DNA of 64,000 bases from Dendrolimus kikuchii. Its lineage: Eukaryota; Arthropoda; Insecta; Lepidoptera; Lasiocampidae. Of this stretch, positions 14,189 to 29,100 are shown in pieces (position 1 is the stretch's first letter; each line of letters opens with the position of its first letter). The translations under genes were made by a program, and so were the position numbers. The notes beneath the pieces are model-generated. The model made no database searches, was not told where the DNA came from, and saw nothing but the letters and a program-made list of their open reading frames with translations. Location of the stretch: NCBI GenBank assembly GCA_019925095.2, contig CM034388.1, forward strand, positions 7,338,501-7,402,500, in the 5' to 3' direction.

Positions 14189-17100
14189 ACTATCCATTCA
14201 TCTATCTTGACGTTAGAGGAAAATTGGTATTATCTTTGAGTTTACGTCGAATTTTAGCCAGTAGTAATCCAAATATATAAGTAGTAATATATCGAAATCC
14301 GGAACAACACTTGTTCTGTTGAACTATTACGAGTCCGCGTCCGCTCTTATATTCACCGGCCGCTATTACGGCACGGCCACACGTCGCTGTTTTTCCCGGA
14401 ACATTCCTAGAGCTCAAGCGTTAACTTTATATGTCTAATGTTACTTTTTCTTCAAATTTACGACTTTTATGTAACTGTATTGATTTGAAAGCTTATACTT
14501 ATAACAGTTTTCTCGGCCCATTACCCGTAGATGACAAAGACTTAGTATTTACTAATCAAGGTTCAGTATTTACTAATCATGTTAAGGGATTATTACAGTA
14601 TACATACATACATACATACATAACTTCACGCCAGTTCCCTTGCGGGGTAGGCACGAACAACAGAGTGCCATTTAGGCTTATTCTTACACACCTCACTTGC
14701 CTCTTTGACATTACAGTATAATATATCAATATTAATTATATAGGTTTAGTCTTTGTATGCGTTTATTAGCTGAAGCACGTTTCGCTATCCATCAACTACT
14801 TTTCGAGATTTACAGATACAGACACACAAATATCTTATAGTATATTAAAAAAAATCGATGATAATTACGTTAGAGCCTTAACCTTACAGAAAAGGAAGAA
14901 AGAAGAAAATTATTTGTTTGTTAGTTTGGCTAAAACTCAAAAAGGGTTTGACCGATTTTGATGAAATTTTGTGTTTGAGTGGATCCTTGGATGTTTTATA
15001 TTCACAATTGTACCCAGTAGGTGGCAACAACATCTGCCGGGCCCACTAGTATAAAATATTATTGAAGTATATATATATATATATATATATATACTAGCTG
15101 ATACCCGCCCGCTTCGCGTGCCGTAAAATCCGTTCTTAGCTGACCTCTACTTGGCGAAAGGAAAGTCCATGCCAAATTTCAAGTCTATAGGTATTACAGT
15201 TTCTTATAGATAACACTATTGCTGACCAATATAAGCAATCCCAAAAGTATACGGTTCCAACACTTTCCTGGTAAAAACAGCAAGCGGCGGTATTCGCTTA
15301 GAGGGTTAAGTTAATTATTCCTTAAAGTCTCTGAGTGCTATCGATTTTATCAAATGAAAAACAAGCCTTCCGCAAACGCTTACGTACTATCACTTTCCTG
15401 TTCACGATCAAATAATAACAATGCATCGCATACTTTCGCTGCACGCTGTGAATAATTGATTAGGAAGCAATTTCTTTGCTTCTACATGTATGCTCGCCTG
15501 GTATCTGAATATTGATTTACAATGTGAATATTTGTTTTATGGAAGAAAATTGCCGAGTACGTGTAAATGCACGCATTTGGAACGGCTCCGTAAAAGTAAC
15601 GAAGGTCTACTGTTTTCGAGGTGCCTTAGCCATTTTGGCAAAAATGGAACGCTTTGAATACGTCATGTAAAAGTCATTTTTCTCAGAAACTACTTGCTAT
15701 ATGTCGTCGTCAACCAACCTTTGTCCACTGCTGGACGTAGGCCTCTCTAGGTTTAAGCCACCTATCGCAGTCGGATGGGCAGCGGAGATCCGGGATAGAT
15801 ATACATACGTATGTATATGGATGAATTTTAGTAAAAATATGGAATGTTTATGCCGCTACACAACGCTGGAGTGAAATCACGAAAATAGAGAAATTTCGAG
15901 TGGTCGCCATTCAAGTACAGCTCAAAAAATGTTTTCAGTATAAATCTCTATATCTCTTCTCTTCTCTTCTCTATTTCTATAAATATTATAACCGTGAAAG
16001 TTTGTAAGAATGTATGGATGACCACGCGGGTGAAACCGCGGGCGCAGTTAATATAATATACTTAAATAAATAGTTGCAACTTTGACTGTGACGTCAATTT
16101 TCTGTTTATGTCAATAGGCGGCGAGATGTTTGCTTGCAGTCATGAAAATTGTGTCTCCTCTTCAAACTTTTCAATTATGAAAATGAAAATTCTCAAAAAA
16201 TCCGAAGTTTTACAACTTCGGATTTTTTGAGAATTTTCATCATCAAAAATACTTTCAACGGAAATTGATTTGAATAATATCCTTTGAAACTTTATAAAAT
16301 GGGTGTCGTATTGATGGGTATGAGAGTATTTTCGATTAAGTGGTATGTTATGCTTTTGTAACCACATAATTAAAATAGGAGGCGTCTGTAACCTCTACGT
16401 GATTATGATACTTATTCGATTTTTAACGCGCACTTTTAGTTAAGAGTTCATAAACATTGTAATTGTAGTCGACGACTATGAGGTTGATAATCGTAATCAA
16501 CGATTATGAGGTTAATCGTAATGGGTTGGTCATCTTTTTATCACTTAAAGTCGTAATTTGACTCCTAGAATAAGTAAGTAAATTTTTATCCGTGCAGAAA
16601 CGGAGAAAGAATACAAATTCCAGAGGCCGGGCGGCCTGTCGTAAGAGGCGACAAAACAACCCACTGCTAGGTGGTAAGGTATGTGCCCGACTGAATGGCT
16701 ACCATCCCTGGTCTAGAGTATGCCGTCGTAACAACCTTGAGCTGTGTTCCGTCATTAGTGACCAAGTTCCAGTCTCCCTTAAGAGAGCAGGAGCGAATTT
16801 GTAGCAACTTTGGTGTTGCAAATGTCCATAGGCGATGGTAACCGCTTTCCATCAAGAGGGCCGTCGGCCTATCTGCTGTACTCGTACAATAAAAAAAAAG
16901 TAATACTACTCAACGAGAAAATGTCAAAAGATATGTTTTAATTATAAAACTTCAAAAAGCGCGAGAACAAAGACTTGAGCTTTTCAAAGTTACGTTTTTA
17001 CTAGTATTCGATATAAGAGGGGGAGTTTGTTGACATCAGATCTAAAATAGGTGTGCAGTGTCCCATTTATTTAATAATAACTCCATGTTTGAAAGATCAA

Positions 17101-20100
17101 GACTGTAGTTAACTCCGAACAGCTGTTCTCAATTTCTATAAATAACTGATGAACATCTGTTTAAGAATAGGGAAGTTTCGTCTAAAGTATTCCTTAGGTT
17201 ATTCGAAGACTAGCGGTGTCCGCGAATTCGTTCGCGCCGGACTTGGATAAGTAGCACATATCCGCTAGAGGGCAGTAATAGTTACAAATATTTATAGCTA
17301 TATTTTGATTCATATCAATGGATCTAGACTCGGTATTCCAATTATAGTCTTGACGGGTTATCTACATATTAATATGTGTAGCAAAAACTTTGTCCCTTTT
17401 TTAAGAAAATTGCGCTGACGGAGGAGTATGAAATTTCGCACACTTATAGTTTATATAGAGAACAAGCGATGAATGCTAATATTTTTAAAAAAATATGCAT
17501 AAAAAATACATTAAAAAAAACATTACACTCACTACCATGTATAGAAAGAAAGAAATAAAGACATATTTTATTTAGGACAAATACAACATACAGTATTATC
17601 AAACAGTGAAATAACAGATACAGAATAAGTCCTAAAATTGGACCCAGTCTCAGCATATGCTGACCAATTAAGACCAGCGCTGTTCTTCCGCCTGGGACCA
17701 GCAAGTATTTGACACACACACGCATATATACGCTTTTGTTTATTGTTCAAGTCAAATTAACAGTGTAGCCTTAGCGAAATATGTGATTATAGAAGTATAC
17801 CTTCTTAGTCTTTGACATTAATTATTATGGTCGAATTTCGACCACGGGTGACGACTATTATAGTATTATGTAGATACATAACAATATGACTAATAGTATT
17901 TAGGTTAAGTTTTATATTTTCCATACTTAATAATTTATGAGTCATTGTGACATAAAGTATTACTGCAATAAATGAAAAGATGGGAAAATTTTCAAAAATG
18001 TTAGTAATTTTTCTTAAATGCTTTGTGAAAAATGGTCTGGTGGATGTGTAAGAAAGGCATTTTGAAGCTTTAAGTTCTAGTTCGACGCGCACTTATCTCC
18101 TCTCCATCTATCTCCAATTCTTCACTTTAAATTTAAACTTATGTGTGATTGAATCGGGGTCTCAGTTCATAATTCTGGTGACATTTCAACATGGCAGCAG
18201 TAATTCTAATTTCAGCCACACCAGAGATACATTTTATTGCTTAGATTGTATATGAGTATTTCCGAATATTTTATCCGTTTACCATGGTATAACACGGCTG
18301 CCCCAAATACCTGAATTATTATTACAAACCTATTAACACAAATAATTTAACAGATTACACTTCATGCAAGGAATAATCGGTGATAAAAGTGTACCGACTG
18401 ATAGTAGGGCGTTGCTCCTCCTGCAGGTCACGTTCGCTTTATATTATTGAGTTTAAAGAGCTTATTTTGAACATTCAATGTTTTTTAGCTTCCCCATTTA
18501 TTAAGTTTATTAAGAACTAAAAAAGCCATTAAATAACTCATGCCTACTGTAATACTTGCAACAACTCAGAAGGATTTATGGTAATAGAAGAACAGCGCCT
18601 GGTCACTATACTTATAATCAGAGAACCTTACGGCTTAAATATACTTCATATACTGTACCATTGCACTGAACAAACATTTCAAGAACAACTCGCTATCCCT
18701 CCAACAATTTTACGATAGCGGATTGAAGTCATTGATAAAATATTTTAATTAAAAAGGTGAATGACAAGAACTTGTTCCATTATTGTTTGGAAATTTTAGA
18801 TAATATTTCAGGTAAGATATATAAAACTAGCTGCCCCGGCAGACGTTGTTCTGCCCTGAAGAAATAAAATATAGAACCTGATTGCAGCGCCACCTACCGG
18901 GCCCAATTGTGAATCTAAACCATCCTCGAATCCACTTGAACACACACAAAAAAATCATTCAAATCGGTCCAGCCGTTTAAGAGGAGTTCACTGTCAACAC
19001 ACATACAGAAGAGTTATATATATAAAGATATTATTACATTTGAAGTTTTACATGTAATAAAATAAATCGAACACAGTAAAAAGATCGCTTCTGTCAACAT
19101 GAAAATAAAATGTAGTGAATACCGTCTATATACAATTGAGAGATTTTAATTTATTATCTACAATTCTACACAACTACCATATCATATTAGAGAAAAATAT
19201 TGTTACATATAATTATGGTAAATGATAAAAACTACCCTGTACAAACAAGGCGCTAATAACAGAATAAAAATTATTATTCAACTAAGGAAATGGCCGATTG
19301 TATCGTTTAGAAATAAATGTTTGTAAATGGTCTTCGAAAATACATACGTCTCACTTTCTTCGCGATATATTTTAATGTTAACTTAAATGAAATAGAAAAA
19401 TTGAGAGCGAGGTCAGCGGGTTAAGAGATAAAAGATGCGATCTTTGTTAAAATTTAAATTATATAATTACTTTTATAATGCACCTACTCAACATTCATAG
19501 TTTCCTATTTGCTCTATGAATGTCATTGTACCACTTTAAACAAGCGTCTGTGTGAGAGTCGGACTCGCATATGTATGTATGTATGAGTTCCTCTAAAAAT
19601 ATGATACGGGTATAGAATAACTTTGGAGCGCCCGTTTATAATTGAAGATACGAGGATGAAGGAGTTATGTGACATTTAGGATATCATTATTTTTACGTTG
19701 ATATTGTTATATATTATACAGTCCATATTAGACTTTAATACAACTTTATTTGGACTATGACATACAAGGAAATATCGGAGCGATACCATCCATAACGGTT
19801 CATTTTTACCTTGAAATTTATCAGTAAACAATTGTAGTCTATACTAGAATACATCTGTAAATGGTTCCAGTTTGTACAATGCGTTTAAACATGTGAAAAA
19901 TATCAGGGAGCTAATTCGGACCAGCAGATTCCGAAAATACAAGTCTTAGAATTTCTGTCTGTTTGTTAGAGCTTCACGTGAAACTACTGAACGGTTTAAA
20001 TAATAACAATAATTATTTATTTATTTGAAGACAATACAGTCCACCAGTACATATTAATAAAACACATAATAATGTTATTAGTAAAAAAAAATCTTATGTC

Positions 20101-23100
20101 TATGTTAGTAATTCATTTAAAGCACTGATTTAAATGAAACTACATAGAGCTAGCTTATATCCCGGGGCGTACCTTAGGATACTTTTTATCCCGCTCAATG
20201 ACCTCAGCCGTGGGGCATACTCTAGTTAGCAGTATTAATGGAGAAAGACTTATAAACCACTATACTATTAATAAATTGACATTATAAAGAAAAATTTAAC
20301 TTTAACTATAAAATAGAATAACAACGGCCCATAAACGCAGCGTGTTGGCGACATCTCTGGTGTTGTAAACGTCCATAGGCGATGGTAACCGCTTTCTATC
20401 AGGTTGGCCGTCTGCCTGTCTGTTGTACTCTAGCTATAAAAATAAAAATAACGTTCCACTGCTTGCACCTCCGACTATAGGGAAACGGACAGTATACCTG
20501 CCAAGGCGGCTTGGCAGGTTAATCCTAATTAATTAATATTAATTATTTATATTGTATTCTATCTTTATAATTCCTGAAACTATAAGTAGAATATTAAGCC
20601 TAGATCATCGTCTTGTGTGGGTAAGGTGTCTAGAACGCTGGCTACGTCATCTCGCTGTGTCGCCATACGGATTCGGAGTCCGAGGTAGGCACCAGTCGAA
20701 TCACTTGCAGTCGGTGAGGCGTTTTGACTGCTTTTTGTAGACTCAGATGACCTCAAGACTCCACCACGATCTGACCGTCTTATAGCAAAGTCCAGAAACA
20801 AGTAATTTTCATATTTTTTAATGTTTAATTTTTATTTAGTTAAAATATTTATAGTAATACAATATAGAAAACTTAACTTAGTTATATTGTATTGTACCTA
20901 TAAGCCCTTAAGGCTATAAGCAGAATACTGAGCTGAGGTCATCGTCTTCTATGGGTAAGGTTACCCTACTACTCTAAAGAAAGAAAGATAATGTATGGAT
21001 TCATCCATTCTATTGGTTTAGCGCAAATGTCACTTGTCTAGGGGGGGTTGATCTGTAATTTGAGGTAGGCAAGTATTTTCATTAAATTACCTTTCTCCTT
21101 TTTTTCCCATATTTGGAGTCGGCATGTTAGGTATTTCCCTTGCATACTATTATATTTGCTATACGTCCTCGTAGTCTCGCTTTACTCATCCTATAGCAAT
21201 ATTGATCTCCAGTATTTAATATTAAAGGGAAATAAGACATAGTATATCTTTCCGTGACCGCAAAACCGCAAATGAAGTACTTGTGGTTCAATGAACTATG
21301 ATGTAACAATATGTTACATATTGAGTTAGGTCAGTTCAGGATGTGCATATATTGGATAGTGAATTCAATTCTAATTAAAACAATTTACATATAAAAGAAT
21401 GGATGTACTTTGCTATCACCTTATTTTTAATTATTATCATATGAATAGTTTTAATTAACTTTTTAAACCTCCTAACACAAGATGATTTGGATTCACGTTG
21501 AACCGTGCGGGCCGAGCCGTATCACGTACGCGACTTGGGCGAGACAGGCGTTCAAAATTTCAAGAATATTTCATAAAAAATTTAGATATGTATATTAAAT
21601 AGTATTTAGGCACAGTCATTAACACTAAAAATAATGCAGGTGGAGCAGAGACTTAAAATAACAGACGTTACAATAACATCTTATCATCTTACTTTTAAAA
21701 TATCATCATAGAAATAAATTATATTAGATATTAAAATAAATAAACTAAACTATACTATAAATAAAAAATATTAAATAGAGTTTTACTCATTAGACGAATT
21801 TCTTAATTCTAAATAACTTGACGTTTACCAGATATTAATGTTTTCTTTGAATAATAATTTGTAGGTACTTATTTAAAATTGTTTATCGTAATAAAGTTTG
21901 TGTGCTCGTTTGAGAAAAAAACTTCAACGGATAAGTGGAAAAACGAGTCGTAACAAAATTTTAACTTAAAGTTTTACGGACAGATTTCAAATTGGACAAG
22001 TACTCTAAAAATCTGCCCGTAAAACTTAAAGTTAAAACTTTGTTGCGATTCGTTTTTCCACTTGTCCGTTAAAGTTTCACTTTACTGCAAATTATGATTT
22101 GGTTAGATTAGGTACATTTTAATTGTTGCATTTTTTATTTAAACATATTTTATTTTATCAAACCAAAAAACTGAATTCGATCCGGAACCAATAAAAACAT
22201 CGATAGTCTACTCTAACATTATGCCGCCTCTCACGACATGTAGTCTAAATTTATGCCACTCTTCCACGCCGCCATAACGCTTTTTCGTGACAGAAAAATC
22301 CTAAGACCCCGTCTATATAGAAGTTTCACTTTAAAAAGGGTGTGTTCGCATGTGTTATGGCGTACCATAACTTAAAAATACCAACGTAATTTATGCCACA
22401 CAGTTCGGCGCATGCGTTCCTGCCAGGGCTCTCTCGTGCTGGACGCCTGCCTACACATCGACGCGATCGTACGGCTCGCGCTCGCCACGGTGTGGCATAA
22501 GTGATCCATTATATTGATCCTTTCCGTATTCATCATAGTTTGAATAGTTCAAACCGGCTGCCTTTTCCGTAGAAAGTGAAATACACCATGTTTACGTGTT
22601 ACACCGGTTTTTAATGTGCATTCTGTTGAAAATTTTACGATTAGTTTTGAAGAACAATATTAGTAGTGATAAGTATCACCTAGTAAAAAACGTTAGTCTG
22701 AAAAGTCCCTAAATCTTGTACGACCAGATGAAGCCCAATTCATTATCTCGCTATTTATGATTTATTACGTAAAACATTTTTTTTTTTAGATTAAATCAAT
22801 CAAAAATTTGTGATCGATAAGTTTTTTCATTGTGTAAAAATTTGATATGTACTTTGTAGTCCGGGCACAATAAAAGATTTCGTCAAGGTGACAAACGTCC
22901 ACGGTTATCGACATTTGTCTATGGAACCATAAAATATATTTAATTGAAATTACCCTGAAACAGATCAACGGGTCTTGTTCAAAGCAATTTTCGTTGAAAG
23001 TATTTTCGAAGCTCGACGGTGTTGGTCAGGATTTGTTAATTCATAGTTCACAAATTGAAAGAGGGGGGGATTATGTTGACGACTTTGAGAGCAGATGTTT

Positions 23101-26100
23101 GCCTTCTATTGATTTCAATAAAAACAAGAAAACAGATAGGGTGAAAAGAAACTAAAAATTATAACAACAAAACAACCAATAAAAGCAAAAATAAAGGAAA
23201 AATTAAGTATACTTTAAAGACAATTTGATTTACTTAATATCGCGAGGCGGCGATACTCTCACTTAAAACCTTCATTTCAACCAGTTCTTGTGAGGCGGTC
23301 CTGAAGGTGGATGTTAAAAATGCCTTCAATTCGGTGAACCGGTTTGCTCTGCTGGCTCAAATAAAAAAACATTTTCCCAAAATCTATAGATACGTTTGGC
23401 AATGCTACAGACTGAATTCCTTTTTGTTATATAAAGACAATTTAATAATAGGTTGCCAGCGGGTGACCCGCTTGGGCCTGCCATTTTTTCACTAGTCATT
23501 CGTCCAGCAATTGAAAAATTAAATTCTAAATTTAATGTATGGTACTTAGATGACGGTACCCTTGGAGGCGATATTAATATATTGAAAGATGATCTGGTGA
23601 TGTTAACTGAAGAATTTGATGAAATCGCTTACAACTAAATTTTTCGAAATGCGAACTTTTTATAAATGAAAATTGTGATAAATCTATATCTGGAGTTTTA
23701 ACTTGGCCCCAAATTTAAAAGTTGTTACTAAAAGTAATTTAAGCCTCCTTGGGTCACTTGTCTGACGAAGCTGTTACCCCATTTGTCGGTGAAAAAATTC
23801 AAAATTTCTATGTAAATGTAGATAACTTAAAAATGATGAACATACACAGTGCGTATTGCGTTTTGTTCCAAATTGTATACATGTTTTACAGTGCTCTTGT
23901 TTCTGGAGGCATAAAAATATTTTAAACGCTTTGGGATCTTCTATTAGAAACACATTATCTTCCATTTTAAACATACCTTTCGATGACCGCACGTGGACTC
24001 AAGCTTCTCTGCCTATTAGGCTTGGGAATATGTAAATTTCCGATGTAGCTTTGCCTTATTTTCTGCCCTTAACTTATAATACTTTGGATCTCATTGGTAA
24101 AATAATTAATCCGCTACTAAGTGACTTTGTGGTTCCATATTTAGCTAAGTCCAGAAACTCGTGGTCTCTGGAATGCCCAAATTCCCTATAGAGCCCAAGT
24201 CGTAAAAATTTTGGGACGGCTTGCTCAGTAAATCGACATACGAAATCCTTATGTCATCTAGTAGCAATCGGGTTGAGCATGGTTGTCTCTTAGCAGTCTC
24301 GAGGTGGGAGTTAAATTTGCGAGTTCATGCCTCGCCTTCGTCTCGAAATTAGGCACACTTCTAGACGATATTACTTTCAGGATTGCTGTCTCTATTCGAC
24401 TGAGGGCAGCGGCTGTAGTCCCTCATCGCTGTCGGTGTGGGAATAAAGTCGGTAGTTTGGGTCACCATGGCTTGTCATGTATTCAAACTGCCAGAAGGAT
24501 ACCTCGCCATGCTACTATAAATGACACCATCCGCTGTGCTCTTTTCACCGCCGGAGTACCGGCCGTTCATGAGCCGAATGGACTGTGCCGCAACGATGGT
24601 AAGAGACCGGACGGGATGTCTTTGTTGCCCTGGAAGATGGGTCGACCCTTAGTGTGGGACACCACGTACGTCGATATTTTGGCTCCTTCCCATCTTCCAG
24701 TCACGGTCATGGCAGCTGGCGCGGCAGCCGAAGGTTAGGCGAACCTGAAACGCCGCAAATATGCATCTATTGGCAATGGATACATATTTGTGGCTTTCAG
24801 TGTAAAAACCTATCAACACGTTTGATGGAAATCTCACGTGATCAAAGGGCTGGCTAATATTGAGGGCAGCGCATTAGCGCTGCCATTCAACGAGGAAATG
24901 CGACCAGCGTTTTAGGAACGTTCCCATCTGACGGCGATTTGCTACTCATATATTATATATAATTTATAAATTAGTTTATTTTTAGTATTTTATTTTTTAA
25001 GTTAGTTTAGTTTCCACTTATAGTCGGTTATAAGTTTGCTCTGTAAAAGGAAGGAATTAATATTACTTAATATCAACAATCAATACATCCGATAGGCGCT
25101 GCCTTTGCATATCATTATGATATACTGAATAACAAGCATCATACATATGTACGTAGTGCCACCTCACTCAGTTTTGGATATAAGGGTTCCGTATTTGCTA
25201 TAAAGGCTCCGTTTTGGTCAAAATAGCTACGGATGCCTAAAAACCACATCAATGTTTTAAACTCGCAATCTTTGCGTGATGCAACGCCAGTTGGCGTTCT
25301 TACAATTTGGGTTACGGCTTCCGTTCTTTTGTTTTCGTTATATATTATGTTTCGATGTGTTTCGATTATTGTAGTTTTTTTTTTATCGATTAGAGTTGAA
25401 AGTTACATTAGGGACATATTTAAAAGGAAAAACAAAAGAAACATTTATAAGTGTAAAAAAATTAAATTGAATGAAAACATTGAGATACAAACCAAATAAA
25501 TGAGCTAAGTACTTGTAGTCCATATACCGTGAAAGATTCAATATAGGTGGTAAATGTCTACTGTTTTATCATTTGCCTACAAAACCCCAAAATAAATAAT
25601 TTCATGGAAAATGACTTCAAAACTGCTTAAAAGTAAGCTTAAATGTTCAACAGTTTTTTTTTCAAAGTGTTTTCTAAGATGCCTTGACTTTTTTCACATT
25701 TTGCTACAATACCTCCGTGTCTTAGATGTACAGCACTGCAGTCTTCTCTCAGTTATGCCAGTGATCTAAAATTTTTTTCGCTGTTTATATGTGTTCTATT
25801 ACAACACTAAATAGCGGCGTAATATAGGATACTAGGATATGCCCACGAGTTCGTGTACGCTTGACTGACGATGAAAATACCACAGCATTTGAAAAAGAAT
25901 GTACGCTACCGTTTTAGTGAAAACTATGTTGGAATAAGCTAATTTTTACGCACCCGCACCACAAACCGCTCCCAGAAAAATTCCCGTGGGATTCCCGGAA
26001 TGACAAATATCACACATTTTACTACATTAAATTTGCAATGTTCAGTAAAAAAATCATATGCAGATTTAAAAAATAGCTAGATTTAAAAACAAATCAAATT

Positions 26101-29100
26101 CAAGTTTTTTTACTCTACCCTTTTTAAATAATTGCCAGAAAAATTCCCGGGATAAAAAATAGCGCAGAGTGGAAGTCTAAGAATTCGCTGTCGATCACCG
26201 AAAACCGCAACAAAATCGGCTTAGTAGTTTTTACGTGAATACCGAACAAACAGACAAGAAATCTAAAAAAATGCATCATGTTCTTCATCGTTTATATAGT
26301 CTATTCCAGTCGTTTTTTTTTTAATAGCTTCAATGTACAGACAAGGCATGAGTAGATTTTATAATATTATAGATAACTTTATGCCAAATTCCATCCGTAT
26401 AAGTAGTTTCTGAGAAAATTTGCAAAGTTATATACAAAGATATATGGATAGAAGGACGGAATGATCTGAAAGGTTTCGTTTTTAACAAATTAGTTACGAA
26501 ACCATAACAAATGAGTTAATCAATTTGTGTCGTCTTAACCCAGTCAATGTCTACTGCTAGTCCCAGGCCTTATAAAGTGTGCGCCATATATCTCAGCTTT
26601 CCTCATCCGGCCGCTGTTGTTGACTGTCCACCGGGTTGGAGGACGTTCTGTACTATGTTTATTATACGCAGTCTTGCGACAGACGTGACTGGTTCATTGC
26701 CACTGTAGCTTGCTAATTTTACGACCTATGTTCCGTGGATCCCTTACGGACATTCTCATATCGAATTTTATCTATAAGAAAGACTAGACCTAAGCCTAGA
26801 CCGAGGATTTCGAGTCTGTGAACCAATCTTGCTGTCAGTGTCCTACGTCTCGCGACGGGGGAGTGAGATATGTGGTCCAAACTCGGGGAAACCCAGTTCC
26901 AGCAGTGGATAGCGATTGATGGGGCTGACGATCTCCTTAGCTATTTGTTATGTGAGCAAACATGTCGCTGACGTATCCAAGATCGCCTTTATGTGTCTAC
27001 ATTCGAACAATACGCGTAACTGTCGTATGCAAGTAGGTAATGTTGTGTATTATAGATGCATTGTTTCAGTTTGAATTCAACGATAATCATCTATGTAGGT
27101 CGGACCTATTAACCTATTGAGGCTGACATTTTTTCTATTATAGTAGTGTTTTTACTTATATCTTTAAAGGTTCATAAGTGAGAGGATGAAATCTTCCTGC
27201 TGTGGTGTTATTTGTTTCTTATTGCTGGAGTACAAACAGTCTGACGGCCCACCTGATCGAAAGTGGTTACCGTCGCCTGTGGACATTCGCAACATCAGAG
27301 GTGCTAACAATGTCTGCCGGTCTCATAGCACATTAGGAGCATGAATTGGCAATATTATGACACCTTTTTTAAAACACCCTTATAGCGTAGCGCTTTGGAA
27401 AAGCCTCGGCTGAGAGCTCATTCCAAATTCCTAAAGTACGCAAGATAAATTAAATCTTTGCGTTCAAGATGCTCAAGAAATTGGGAGTGAACACCTAGCT
27501 GATGACGAGCGAAGCTGTGATAGAAGGAGGACGATATCACCTTCCGTAACAGTTCGTCGAAAGCCCTAATATATAGATGATAGGAGACGCAACCTTTAGT
27601 GTTATTCCTCTCAACCTAAAGTTATATTACCAAACTAGGATATACCCGCGATTTCGTCTCCGCTTGACTTCAAAGTCCCGCATGATTCCTGGGACACAAA
27701 ATACCGCAGCATTTGAAAAAGAACGTAAGCTATCGTTTTATTGAAAACTATGCCGGAATAAGCTAATTTTTACGCACCCAAACAACTACAACACACTTGA
27801 ACACACAAAATATTCATCCCACAAGAACAGAAGAATCTTATCTATAAAGATAGATTTTGAGGTCAGAAACCCTCGCGAGCGTGCTCAGAACACCGTACCA
27901 AAGTTTTATCAGAATCTGATCAATGGCTTAGGAACGCTATTGGACAAATATACAAACATTGATTTTTATTCATAAGAAAGATAAATAACCCCGAATTTTT
28001 ATAGATACCTTTATTTGTTTTCTGCTGCAGAATGACTAAAGAGAAGAATAAATGTAGACTAAGCTGAAGTGGAAACAACTAACTACCTAAATATATATAA
28101 ACTAAACTAAACTATAAATAAAGCTATACTTACAAAATAACATAAATCTATAAATAAAAAATTGACTCCAAATCGCTGTCGGCGGGGAGCGTCCCCAAAA
28201 TGCTGGCCGCATTTCCGCGTTGAATGGCAACGCTAATTCGTTGCCCTAGGTGCAAGCCAGCCTTTTGGTCACGCGAGACCTCAATTAAACGCGTTGAGAG
28301 GTCTCGATAGAGGTGATGAGCTCCAGGCCCCCACGGCCCCAGGGTCTCGACCCCGAAAGCCACAAATACGTACCCACTACCAATGGACACATATTTGCGA
28401 CATTTCAGGGCCTCCTGGTGTGCAGCAGCAGCCCCGGCCGTCACGGCTGTGTCTGGAAGATGGGACGCCGCCAAAGTATCGACACAAGTTGCGTCCCATA
28501 CTAGGGGTGTCCCATCTTCCATGGCACCAACGACATTCCGTCTGGTTTCTTACCATCATCGCGGCACAGACCATTTGGTTCGAGAACAGCTGGTGCCCCG
28601 GCGGTGGCAAGAGACCGACGGATAATGTCATTAAGTGCAGCATGCCGTGACATTCTGCCAGCGCTCCTTGCGCATGACAAACCATGGTGGCCTAACTTAT
28701 CAACTCTATCTCCGCACGGACAGCGATGTGGCACTACAACACCTGCCCCCAGACGAATGCAAGCAGCCTACCTACTACCTAAATTAAAAGGTCAAGATAC
28801 ATGTATAAATCTGTAATACAACTGGCCATGTCATATGAGTCCAAATGATGGAAATACTTAAGTGTTAGACCAAAAACGTTGCCACTCAGCCCAATTGAGA
28901 GTGTTGAGTTAGATGTATGGACCAGAATGGATAAAGTGATAAATAATGAAATAATGTGAAAATAGTAGCACGTAACTTGTTAAGCTTTAGGATACAGAAA
29001 GTGTGTTCGTCTGCAGATTAAAGCATCTTCATTAACTAATTGAAAGTTGATAGTTTCATATGCATTGATTTTTACGCAACATTTAACATCCCTAAGGCGT

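Noticed and set aside
14065..14280. 71-residue open frame
   Set aside because: It is mostly the (TA)n microsatellite translated as alternating Tyr and Ile.
28294..28650. 118-residue open frame on the + strand
   Set aside because: It is the antisense of the family R C-terminus, whose minus-strand motifs are recognisable.
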